From positions 1-64,000 of the forward strand of contig JAFSXM010000020.1 of assembly GCA_017444095.1 (NCBI GenBank): 64,000 nucleotides of DNA, in the 5' to 3' direction. A model generated the notes under the pieces. That model ran no database searches. It saw only the letters and a list, made by a program, of their open reading frames with translations, and was not told where the DNA came from. This document shows, one piece after another, positions 54,576-62,277 of the stretch. Each line of letters begins with the position of its first letter. Position 1 is the first letter of the stretch. Source of the DNA: Rickettsiales bacterium. Lineage in GTDB: Bacteria > Pseudomonadota > Alphaproteobacteria > Rickettsiales > Deianiraeaceae. Both the position numbers and the translations under genes were made by a program.

Positions 54576-55259
54576 ATGCGAGGTATGAATTTTTGTAAAT
54601 CTTTGTTTTTACATATCAAAAGTTGTCTACCAAGTGTGAAAAGGGAACAAAGAATTTTTGAAATAAAAAGGAAGTTTTTTCATTTACTTGGTTTATTGTT
54701 TCCTTTGTTAACCATTTATTGTGATAATAGAATTTTACTGCTCGTTTCTTGCATTGCAACATTTTGTATGATTGTTTTTGATTACCATAATTTATTTCAT
54801 TGTCTGTGTAAAATTCCTGTAATTGGTGTGTTGTTGGTGAAATTATTAAGAAAGGATGAAGCTGTTAACCATAATTTATGTGGTCTAACGTGGTTATTTA
54901 TTGGCTATACAATTATTTTGGCATCGTATGAGCAATATTTAGTCGTGATTGCAATGATTATTTTTGTATTCTGTGATATGGCATCTGCCCTTATCGGCAA
55001 GAACTTTGGTAGATTAAAACTGTGTGGTAAAAAAACATTGGAAGGATTAGTTTCTTTTGTTATCGTTGGAGACGTTGTGCTGTATTTTATTATGAAATAT
55101 ATGAGTAATGTTGTTAGTTTTGATGTAAGTTTTTTATGTATTGCATTAGTTGTTTCTGCAATTGTTGAACTGATTTCAAAATCTATACATATTGATGATA
55201 ATTTTTCCATTCCATTGTCGTTTTGTGCTACATATAAAATACTTGAAAATTGTTTTTAA
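54576..55259 (+). CDS. Dolichol/phytol/diacylglycerol kinase-like CTP-dependent lipid kinase
   Basis: A 227-residue protein with about six or seven spans. EIKRKFFHLLGLLFPL is the 'R-K-x-x-H' start of the SEC59/DGK1/VTE5 family. FCDMASALIGKNFGRLK and GKKTLEGLVSF match 'G-D-x-x-A-x-x-x-G-x-x-x-G' and 'K-S/T-x-E-G-S', and HIDDNFSIPL matches 'D-N-x-x-I-P'. Eukaryotic members phosphorylate dolichol, phytol or diacylglycerol with CTP. The bacterial substrate is unknown; an isoprenoid or diacylglycerol is likely. It is divergent from pgsA, with 97 bases between starts, which suggests a phospholipid context. Confidence 0.72.
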   Translation: MRGMNFCKSLFLHIKSCLPSVKREQRIFEIKRKFFHLLGLLFPLLTIYCDNRILLLVSCIATFCMIVFDYHNLFHCLCKIPVIGVLLVKLLRKDEAVNHNLCGLTWLFIGYTIILASYEQYLVVIAMIIFVFCDMASALIGKNFGRLKLCGKKTLEGLVSFVIVGDVVLYFIMKYMSNVVSFDVSFLCIALVVSAIVELISKSIHIDDNFSIPLSFCATYKILENCF

Positions 55260-55309
55260 ATTACATTGACACCATATGTATGATTTTATATCGCATAATC
55301 AATATTAAA

Positions 55310-55522
55310 ATGGGTTGTTTTGGTTTTATAAGAGCATTTTTAATATGTGTACTTTTTGTGTTGCTTACCGGATGTCAAAAGACTAATGCTGAAAAGATAA
55401 CTTTTATTCAGCGGAATATAAAAAAAACGGACAATAAAATCATGGCAAAACAAAAAAACCAACTCATTGTTCCTGATTTTTTAAAGAATGGTAAAATTGA
55501 TATTGATGAGGATGCGGAATAA
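55310..55522 (+). CDS. Small lipoprotein
   Basis: A 70-residue lipoprotein. MGCFGFIRAFLICVLFVLLTGC has a good lipobox (L-L-T-G-C). The mature part of about 49 residues is Lys-rich and ends NGKIDIDEDAE, with a LIVPDFL segment. The start at 55310 is used because it gives a normal-length signal; the frame is open further upstream and overlaps the previous gene. Its partner is unknown. 55523-55688 downstream holds only AT-rich DNA with a palindrome of low information. Confidence 0.6.
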   Translation: MGCFGFIRAFLICVLFVLLTGCQKTNAEKITFIQRNIKKTDNKIMAKQKNQLIVPDFLKNGKIDIDEDAE

Positions 55523-55688
55523 ATGGTTTTGTCATACTATTAGATTTATTTAAATAAATGACATTTATACCATTATGATTGCTTTAATTTGAATGTTTGC
55601 ATTTTAGTATTAAACTACATTTGTTTGGTTTGCCATCATTGAAATAAACATCTTGATTTTTACATAGTTATTTCATTACCTTTTAAGT

Positions 55689-56285
55689 ATGCAATGGTTG
55701 GTGCAGATTTTTAACAAAATATACTTAAATTTGGCTAAATTTTTTGGAAGTCTGGCTGTTTTTATCTTTGCTGTTATGTTTATTATGCTATCAGCACAAC
55801 ATATTGGTGATAAAATAAGTGGTAGAATTATTAGCAACAGAAGTGTTGTGTTTAGTTTTGTCTTCTCCAAGGAAGATTTTGATGATGTTAACTATTATAA
55901 TTTTGCTAAACAGATGTTAGAAAATGAAACTTTGAAAAGAAATAATGTTAAAGTGAGAATTAAAAAATATAGTAATGATAAAAAAATTATTGATAGTAGC
56001 TTTGATGTAATTGTTACAAACAACAAGGCATTGATGGAGAAGCTGTCTTTAAATAAGAAATTTCGTGTTTTAAATAAATCTGTATTTTCTGTGTATTCAA
56101 AACCACATTTACTTTATTCGGAGCTTGATGACTATGTTAAGGTGTCGACGAATTATAATGTTGACATTTATATGGGTATGTCTGGCGATTTACCATCGAT
56201 ACAAGAAGCAAAAGCTCATTCAGCGATGGAAATTTTTGGTTCATTTGCAGTGAGGAAAACATTGCCAGATAGTATTTATAGATAA
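55689..56285 (+). CDS. Unknown protein with one N-terminal membrane span
   Basis: A 198-residue protein. An amphipathic start (MQWLVQIFNKIYLNLAKFFG) is followed by a span at about 21-37 (LAVFIFAVMFIMLSAQ). The rest is soluble and probably periplasmic, with a strand-helix pattern and an IDSSFDVIVTNNKALMEKL block. No family is recognised. It precedes nagZ by 114 bases on the same strand. In other alphaproteobacteria a SPOR protein sits in this place, but no SPOR motif is visible. Confidence 0.5.
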   Translation: MQWLVQIFNKIYLNLAKFFGSLAVFIFAVMFIMLSAQHIGDKISGRIISNRSVVFSFVFSKEDFDDVNYYNFAKQMLENETLKRNNVKVRIKKYSNDKKIIDSSFDVIVTNNKALMEKLSLNKKFRVLNKSVFSVYSKPHLLYSELDDYVKVSTNYNVDIYMGMSGDLPSIQEAKAHSAMEIFGSFAVRKTLPDSIYR

Positions 56286-56399
56286 ACTTTGACTAATTCC
56301 GATAAAAAAAGACCGAAAGGCGAGATGTAATGTGTTTTGATGAGTAATATAGAATGTAAAACCAATTGAATATAAAAAAATATATCTACCGAAAGGAGT

Positions 56400-57725
56400 G
56401 TGCTTAATCGAAAATTATTTTCATTGGTTATTTTTGTTTTTATTGTTTTTTTATTGTTTGTCTGCATTGGTAGCGGAAATAATATTTTTGCACCGAAAGG
56501 CATGCGCGATGGTGCTATCGTTGAGGTGCCTATTAGTGCTTTTGATGCAAATGGTAAACTTGTTAATAATGACTGGAAGGAATATCTGCAAACAAGAAAA
56601 CCAATTGGTGTTATATTTTTCGTAGACCATTTAATGAAAAAAGAAAAGTCCAAAACTATAATACAAGAAGTAAAAAAAGCAATTGGCGATAAAGTTATTC
56701 TCGCGGCAGACGAAGAGGGTGGTAAAGTAAATCGTATAGAATGGATAGATGTTAAGTCCGCACGAGAGGTTTCATCTGGATATGAGGATGTTAAAAAACA
56801 AAAAGATATAACTTCGGCTAAATTGTTCGTTAAACAACAATATATACAAATGTTTCAAGAAATGAATGATATTGGATTAAATATGACATTTGCACCAAAT
56901 TTAGATTTGAATAAATATGAAAGTTTGGATAAAAATTCTAATGAATACAAGTATTATAAACAATGTGCGAAGTATGTTAAATTATTTTATTTTAAGCAAC
57001 ATAATAAAGTTGATAAGAATGATTTATATGAAGCTGACAAGGCCGAGCTATTTTTTGCCTTTTTGGAAGAAATTGGAGTTCGTAAATTAAATGTTTTAAA
57101 ATCAAATGAGGATTATAATAATACAATTAGGATGAAATGGAAAACATTAAATAATAAAGATAAGCAAAAATTAAAAGCACAATTTCAGCCTTTAATTAAA
57201 TATGCAAATTATGCTTCTGTGGTTGGCGACAGGTCATATGGTGATGATCCCAATTTGGTTGGTGATATGGCGGAGATATTTGTTGATACAGCTAATGAAT
57301 ATGGAATAAATTGTGTTATGAAACATGCACTTGGACACGGCAGGGTGGATGGTGATACACATATTGAAAAACAGCATTTAAATGCTTCTTTAAGTGATAT
57401 TCTATACGATATTCAGCCATATCAGCGATTAAGTAATAAAGTTCACTATATTATGCCATCGCATATTGTTTATGATGCCGTTGATGATGAGAATTCTGCA
57501 ATTAATTCTAAAAAAGTATTAAATTTTATCCGTCGTAATGTTAACAAAGATATAATATTTGTAACAGATGATATTTCAATGGAAGGTGCAGATGGTAAGA
57601 TTAGAAGCCCTTGTGATATATGGATTATAGCAAATAAGCCACTTGATGAGATTAAAAAAATATCGTCATTGAATAAACTTAATAAAAAACAGGTAGATAA
57701 AATTTTCAGCAAAATGATATTATAA
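56400..57725 (+). CDS. nagZ: Beta-N-acetylhexosaminidase (GH3), NagZ-like
   Basis: A 441-residue glycoside hydrolase family 3 protein. Barrel motifs are IGVIFFVDHL, ILAADEEGGKVNRIE, GLNMTFAPNLDL, VVGDRSYGDDP, CVMKHALGHGRVDGDTH (NagZ K-H-F-P-G-H-G) and the catalytic Asp in VTDDISMEG. NagZ normally recycles cell-wall GlcNAc-anhydroMurNAc in the cytoplasm, but this one has an N-terminal hydrophobic segment (LFSLVIFVFIVFLLFVCIG), so it may be membrane-anchored or exported. An extra charged insertion at about 170-270 lengthens it (usual 340). The GTG start follows AAAGGAG very closely. Confidence 0.88.
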   Translation: MLNRKLFSLVIFVFIVFLLFVCIGSGNNIFAPKGMRDGAIVEVPISAFDANGKLVNNDWKEYLQTRKPIGVIFFVDHLMKKEKSKTIIQEVKKAIGDKVILAADEEGGKVNRIEWIDVKSAREVSSGYEDVKKQKDITSAKLFVKQQYIQMFQEMNDIGLNMTFAPNLDLNKYESLDKNSNEYKYYKQCAKYVKLFYFKQHNKVDKNDLYEADKAELFFAFLEEIGVRKLNVLKSNEDYNNTIRMKWKTLNNKDKQKLKAQFQPLIKYANYASVVGDRSYGDDPNLVGDMAEIFVDTANEYGINCVMKHALGHGRVDGDTHIEKQHLNASLSDILYDIQPYQRLSNKVHYIMPSHIVYDAVDDENSAINSKKVLNFIRRNVNKDIIFVTDDISMEGADGKIRSPCDIWIIANKPLDEIKKISSLNKLNKKQVDKIFSKMIL

Positions 57726-57818
57726 TTTACTTTGTCATAAAGGGTTAATGTAGTCTTGATTGTTAATGAGCTATTATTTTCATTGAAAATAATTTCTCTA
57801 TTTAAGTTAATCACTCCA

Positions 57819-58592
57819 ATGAAACAATACAGCTCTATTGATAAAAACTTTAACAAGAAAAAAGAACTTATTACAGATAAAGGACAAGTTAAGTTTAATA
57901 ACCAAAAATCAAGCATAGTTGATGCAAAAGGTAGAAAAAAGTCATCTCAAAAATGGATAAGCAGGCAAATCAATGATCCTTATGCAAATGCAGCAAAGAT
58001 AGAGGGATATTTGGCAAGGTCAGCATATAAACTAATAGAAATTCAAAAGAAATATAATATTTTTGAGAAAAAGGTAAAAACAATATTAGACCTTGGGTGT
58101 TCACCCGGTAGTTGGTCGCAAGTCATTCTAACAACAAAAGGTTTTGAAGGTAAAAGTGTTATAGGTATTGATTTGTTGCCGGTTAAATTTAATCATCCAA
58201 ATTTACATTTTATTCAAGGTGATTTTGAGGATAAAGAGATGCAAAAGTTAATTATAGAACAGATTAAACAAATATCTTCTAATGATGCAGATGTAAAAAG
58301 TAAAAAAAGTAATCCGTGTGTTGATTGTATTATTTGTGATATTGCATTAAATAATATTGGTAATGCGGAGATTGATAGAATACGGAGTGAAAGAATTATT
58401 GAGTTGGCATTGTGGTTTGCAAAAAAATATCTTGCTGTCGGTGGCAATTTTGTGTGTAAGGCAATAAAAGGTGCTGATAACTCTGTATTTAATGATATTA
58501 AGCAAGTTTTTCGTTTTGCATATCGTTTTAAACCACAGTCATCAAGAAAAGATAGCAGTGAAATGTTTTTGATAGGTATTTCCAAGAAGTAA
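57819..58592 (+). CDS. rlmE: 23S rRNA 2'-O-methyltransferase RlmE (FtsJ)
   Basis: A 257-residue FtsJ-type methyltransferase for U2552 of 23S rRNA. YLARSAYKLIEIQKKYNIF carries the first catalytic Lys, TILDLGCSPGSWSQV is the SAM loop, IICDIALNNIGN holds the catalytic Asp (usual D-M-A-P-N-x-x-G), and VCKAIKGADN has the second Lys. The Glu is in SEMFLIG. The N-terminal 60 residues are basic and Asn/Lys-rich. ATG 57819 is used because the upstream extension is hydrophobic and unrelated. It is coupled to the DciA-like gene, 2 bases away. Confidence 0.92.
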   Translation: MKQYSSIDKNFNKKKELITDKGQVKFNNQKSSIVDAKGRKKSSQKWISRQINDPYANAAKIEGYLARSAYKLIEIQKKYNIFEKKVKTILDLGCSPGSWSQVILTTKGFEGKSVIGIDLLPVKFNHPNLHFIQGDFEDKEMQKLIIEQIKQISSNDADVKSKKSNPCVDCIICDIALNNIGNAEIDRIRSERIIELALWFAKKYLAVGGNFVCKAIKGADNSVFNDIKQVFRFAYRFKPQSSRKDSSEMFLIGISKK

Positions 58593-58594
58593 TT

Positions 58595-58948
58595 ATGACA
58601 AAAGATGTCAGGAAACAATATAAATATTATGGCGATTTTTCGTTAAAAGAAAAAATCATTTCTGGCATAAACAAAGAACAAAGAAAAAGACATTTATATG
58701 ATGAGAGGTTAATAATGTATTGGAGAGATATTGTTGGGGAATATGCTAATAAGATGACACCTTGTAGAATTACTTTTGATGGTAATGATGACATTGGGCG
58801 GGTGCAGAAGATATTGCTGTGTAATACAACGGACAGGCAGTTTTCTGTTGAGTTTATTTTTTATAAAAAAAAGATTATTGATATGTTAAACCTATACTTT
58901 GGAGATACTAAAACTATATTTAGCGATATAAAGTTAAAAGTTGTTTAA
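58595..58948 (+). CDS. DUF721/DciA-like protein
   Basis: A 117-residue protein with the DUF721 pattern: a helix with YWRDIVGEYANKMTPCRI (consensus W-x-x-I-V-G-x-x-x-A-x-x-T-x-P), a strand region KILLCNTTDRQFSVEF, and the helix KKKIIDMLNLYFG where the family has 'I-N-x-x-x-G'. DciA proteins load the DnaB helicase in bacteria without DnaC. This genome's divergent DnaA makes the loader worth noting, but the match is by pattern only. The start is 2 bases after rlmE, which suggests co-translation. Confidence 0.6.
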   Translation: MTKDVRKQYKYYGDFSLKEKIISGINKEQRKRHLYDERLIMYWRDIVGEYANKMTPCRITFDGNDDIGRVQKILLCNTTDRQFSVEFIFYKKKIIDMLNLYFGDTKTIFSDIKLKVV

Positions 58949-58964
58949 CTTTTATTACTTTTGA

Positions 58965-59810
58965 CTATCGCAATAGTTCGTTAATTGATGTTTTAGCTCT
59001 AATATTTTTATCTATTTGTTTAATAATAACGGCACAATTTATGTATACATCATTGATGCTTTTATAGCATCCACTGACGACAACAGAATAAGGTGGAACT
59101 TTTCCGTGTAAAACTTCATTCGTTTCGCGATTGATAATTTTTACACCAGATGTGATTGTTGTGCCAGAGGCTATAACACTACCTTCTCCAATAATTGCTC
59201 CTTCTGTTATTTGACATCCAGTTCCAATAAAGCAGTTATCTTCTATAATTACAGGATTTGCTTGTAATGGCTCTAAAACACCACCTATACATACATTAGC
59301 GGATATATGGCAGTTTTTTCCTATTTGAGCACAACTACCTATTGTTGTCATACTATCTATCATCGTCCCTTCATCAACATACACTCCAAGATTTACAAAT
59401 GATGGCATAATTATACACTTTTTTCCAAAAAAAGAACCTTTACGAACGAAACACCCATCTACTGCTCTAATACCGGCTCGTTGAAAATCATTTTCTGTCC
59501 AATTTTTAAATTTTCCATCAACTTTGTCATACCAGAAATTTCCATCAAAGGCATTTCTAATATTATTATCACTTGTAAAAGATAACAAAATAGCTTTCTT
59601 TATCCATTCGTTAATTTTCCATAATGCTGAACCGGATGTGGATGACGATGAATTATTGAGTTTTTCCGCCACTCTTATCTTTCCATCATCAAGCATTTGT
59701 ATAACTTTTTCCGCAAGAAACAATGCTTTTGTTTTATCGAATGGTTGATTTGTTTGCTTTGCCAACCAAATATTTTCAATTTCATTTTTTAAATTTTCTA
59801 CACTATCCAT
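58965..59810 (-). CDS. dapD: Tetrahydrodipicolinate N-succinyltransferase
   Basis: A 281-residue trimeric left-handed beta-helix enzyme in the lysine/diaminopimelate pathway, which feeds the peptidoglycan cross-link. RAGIRAVDGCFVRKGSFFGKKCIIMPSFVNLGVYVDEGTMID starts the hexapeptide repeats; CHISANVCIGG and IIEDNCFIGTGCQITEGAIIGEGSVIASG continue them. Length matches the family. It follows the ABC ATPase gene on the minus strand by 16 bases. The ATG at 59810 is used rather than a TTG two codons upstream. Other dap genes are not in the window. Confidence 0.94.
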   Translation of the reverse strand: MDSVENLKNEIENIWLAKQTNQPFDKTKALFLAEKVIQMLDDGKIRVAEKLNNSSSSTSGSALWKINEWIKKAILLSFTSDNNIRNAFDGNFWYDKVDGKFKNWTENDFQRAGIRAVDGCFVRKGSFFGKKCIIMPSFVNLGVYVDEGTMIDSMTTIGSCAQIGKNCHISANVCIGGVLEPLQANPVIIEDNCFIGTGCQITEGAIIGEGSVIASGTTITSGVKIINRETNEVLHGKVPPYSVVVSGCYKSINDVYINCAVIIKQIDKNIRAKTSINELLR

Positions 59811-59826
59811 AAACAACGATATAAAA

Positions 59827-60684
59827 TTACTTTTTTATTTTTAGCAAATCATCGACAAATAATCTATCGTGAGTTATAATCATTATGGAAAGCCCCTGCT
59901 TATTTATGTTTTTTATCATCTTGGCGACATCTTTTGATAAATCTGGGTCTAACGATGCCGTTGGCTCGTCCATAATTAAAAGTTCAGGTGAAATCATCAA
60001 TGCACGAATAATTGCAACTCTTTGTTTTTGTCCGCCGGATAATTGATGTGGGTAGCTATGCTTATAATTAGACATACCGAATTGTTCTAATAATTCATAT
60101 GCTTTTACAAAGACTTTATCTTTTTGCATTTTATAAACTTTAATTGGTGTATAAATTATGTTCTTTAATACATCCATATGTGGAAATAAATTAAAATTTT
60201 GAAAAACAAATGCTGTTTTTTTTCTTAATTTATTCTTATTTTTCTTTGTCATTATCGTTCCATCTATCAGTATTTTGCCATCGGTATTTTCATCTATCCC
60301 ATGTATAATCCTTGAAATCGTGGTTTTCCCGACACCAGATTTTCCTGTGATAATTGAGATACTACCTTTTGGTATAACGAAACTAATGTTTTCAAATATT
60401 GATGTTTTATCTATCTTTTTTGACACATTTTGAAATTCAACAATTGAGTTGTTGTATTTATGTTGTGTGTTTATTGTTGTTATTGTGATAATTCCATTTG
60501 AGGCTTTTAATGCTGTTTTTTCTATTTTACTTTTTGATAACTTTTTGACTGCATGATTACTAACTTTTATTGTCTTTGAAGCTATTTTTGTCTTTTTTTT
60601 GTGATTTTTTACTACTTTCTTCTCCTTTTCAATGGATGATGTTTTGTTAGTTTTTTCGGCTATTGCTACTTTTTTTGCAATCAT
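59827..60684 (-). CDS. ABC transporter ATPase with Lys-rich N-terminal extension
   Basis: A 285-residue ATPase. Residues 1-80 are Lys/Ser/Thr/Ala-rich and disordered-looking (KEKKVVKNHKKKTKIASK), unusual for the family. The ATPase (about 82-285) has Walker A GKSGVGKTT, Q-loop FVFQNFNLFP, signature LSGGQKQRVAIIRAL, Walker B LLIMDEPTASLD and the H-loop ITHD. It resembles polar amino-acid importer ATPases (GlnQ/ArtP), but no permease or amino-acid-binding protein is beside it. Its ATG overlaps the stop of the LpoA-like gene (ATGA), so the two are translationally coupled; dapD follows. Confidence 0.85.
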   Translation of the reverse strand: MIAKKVAIAEKTNKTSSIEKEKKVVKNHKKKTKIASKTIKVSNHAVKKLSKSKIEKTALKASNGIITITTINTQHKYNNSIVEFQNVSKKIDKTSIFENISFVIPKGSISIITGKSGVGKTTISRIIHGIDENTDGKILIDGTIMTKKNKNKLRKKTAFVFQNFNLFPHMDVLKNIIYTPIKVYKMQKDKVFVKAYELLEQFGMSNYKHSYPHQLSGGQKQRVAIIRALMISPELLIMDEPTASLDPDLSKDVAKMIKNINKQGLSIMIITHDRLFVDDLLKIKK

Positions 60685-62201
60685 ATACTTTTACTATCAA
60701 CATAATCATCTTTTATGTATGTTTGTTCCGTTGGTATTCTTAAACCATTTATACGATAATAATAGTCTGGTGTATATTTTATCATTAAATTTCCATTTGT
60801 TAGTTCATAAATACTCATTCTTCTTTCAATATTTCCTGTTCTTGCAAATCTAAACTCATCAAGGACACCTCTAAAACCATCATCTCCGTATAAATCACTT
60901 GGCTTTAAGTTTGTTTCATTTGATAAGTAGTTTATCATTGCCAGTGTATCGTAAGTCATATATGCAAAATAATTTGGTAAATGCGAGAATTTTTCTTTAA
61001 ATTTTTTGTTAAAACCGCTTATGGCATTATAATTATATCCAATAAACTTCATTTGTTCCAGATTGTTAATGATTGTCTTGTTAAAATCTATTACAGCATT
61101 TGAAAAAAGCTGAATGTCTTTATCAAGCACACCTTCTTTATCAAAAATAGAAATTATTTCGTTTAAGTCTTCTTCATTTCCTTCTATGTATATGCCATTA
61201 GTTGTTATTACTACCTTTTCATAATTTTCTGCTATATCCTGTGTAGTATTTTTCTTTTTCTTTTTATTTTTTATATTTTCTGTTATTAAATTTCCGTTTT
61301 CATCTATCATATATGTTGCAGAAAAGGCATTTTTTGTATTCCTTATAGCGGAAGCTATTGATTGTGAATTTTTTGGCTGATAAAATTGACTACTCATAAT
61401 AGTTATACCATTGTCTTTTGCTAATCTTCTAATGATTTTATCAACATTATATCCTGTTTTTGTTGTCGGCAATAATAGCGATAAGAACTTTCTATTGTTG
61501 TCATTTAAATACTCAAAAAGAGACAAAAATCTAAAACTATCATCAATACTTGAAATAATGACATTTGGGTATTTACTTGTAAATTTTGCATCATTTAGAA
61601 ATGTAATAAATACAGTATCATTTGGTAATATTGATAATAGTTTTTCTGTCGTGTCTGCAAAAACAGACCCAATAACAACATCATTTCCATCATTGATAAG
61701 TCGTTTTACTTCATCTTGTTCTTTCCAGTTTTTTCCAGAGAGCTTGCCTATGTTATAGATATTGATATTCATAGTATTTTGATATTTTGCATCGGCAGAA
61801 TGCAACATTGCACTTTCTATGATCGCATTTCCAACACTTGCATATTTACCGCTAACAGGAGCAATTATTGCAACATTGAGTGTTGTGAATGGTTTTGCTA
61901 ATTTTTCTTCAACAATTTCAGTTGCACTATCTTTGACAACAATTGTGTCATCAATATCCAATTCTTCTTTTTTCATTAACAAAATGTTGTCTTTGTTTTG
62001 TTCGTTTAAGCCATCGCTCTGTATCTCATTGGCTTTATTTTGTTGTGTATTTTCACTTTGCAAACTTATGTAGTCTGACTTTGATAACTTGACGAAGTTT
62101 GTTTTTGTGCAAGATGGCAACAAAATACAAAAGATAGCCATTAAACATATGAATATGAATTTGTTGACGATATTGTGTTTTAAAAAACTCAATCTTGACA
62201 T
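60681..62201 (-). CDS. LpoA-like penicillin-binding-protein activator, lipoprotein
   Basis: A 506-residue lipoprotein with lipobox LLPSC after a hydrophobic start (residues 14-31). A Gln/Asn/Lys/Asp linker leads to a type I periplasmic-binding fold: LNVAIIAPVSGKYASVGNAIIESAML is the classic start, followed by IGSVFADTTEKLLSIL and a later lobe ending VLDEFRFARTGNIERRMSIYEL. This is the architecture of alphaproteobacterial LpoA-like proteins, which contact penicillin-binding proteins. An amino-acid-binding role for the neighbouring ABC ATPase is an alternative. An internal Lys-rich insert (KNKKKKKN) is unusual. Confidence 0.8.
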   Translation of the reverse strand: MSRLSFLKHNIVNKFIFICLMAIFCILLPSCTKTNFVKLSKSDYISLQSENTQQNKANEIQSDGLNEQNKDNILLMKKEELDIDDTIVVKDSATEIVEEKLAKPFTTLNVAIIAPVSGKYASVGNAIIESAMLHSADAKYQNTMNINIYNIGKLSGKNWKEQDEVKRLINDGNDVVIGSVFADTTEKLLSILPNDTVFITFLNDAKFTSKYPNVIISSIDDSFRFLSLFEYLNDNNRKFLSLLLPTTKTGYNVDKIIRRLAKDNGITIMSSQFYQPKNSQSIASAIRNTKNAFSATYMIDENGNLITENIKNKKKKKNTTQDIAENYEKVVITTNGIYIEGNEEDLNEIISIFDKEGVLDKDIQLFSNAVIDFNKTIINNLEQMKFIGYNYNAISGFNKKFKEKFSHLPNYFAYMTYDTLAMINYLSNETNLKPSDLYGDDGFRGVLDEFRFARTGNIERRMSIYELTNGNLMIKYTPDYYYRINGLRIPTEQTYIKDDYVDSKSI

Positions 62202-62277
62202 TTAGAAAAAATACTTGTCTAAAAGGAGTGTTGAAGTAATTTTTTTTTAAGTCAACATAAAATATATTAGACTTATT

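Noticed and set aside
55544-55559. 16-bp perfect palindrome ATTTATTTAAATAAAT
   Set aside because: Only A and T; such palindromes are expected in this base composition and there is no T-run or gene-regulatory context.
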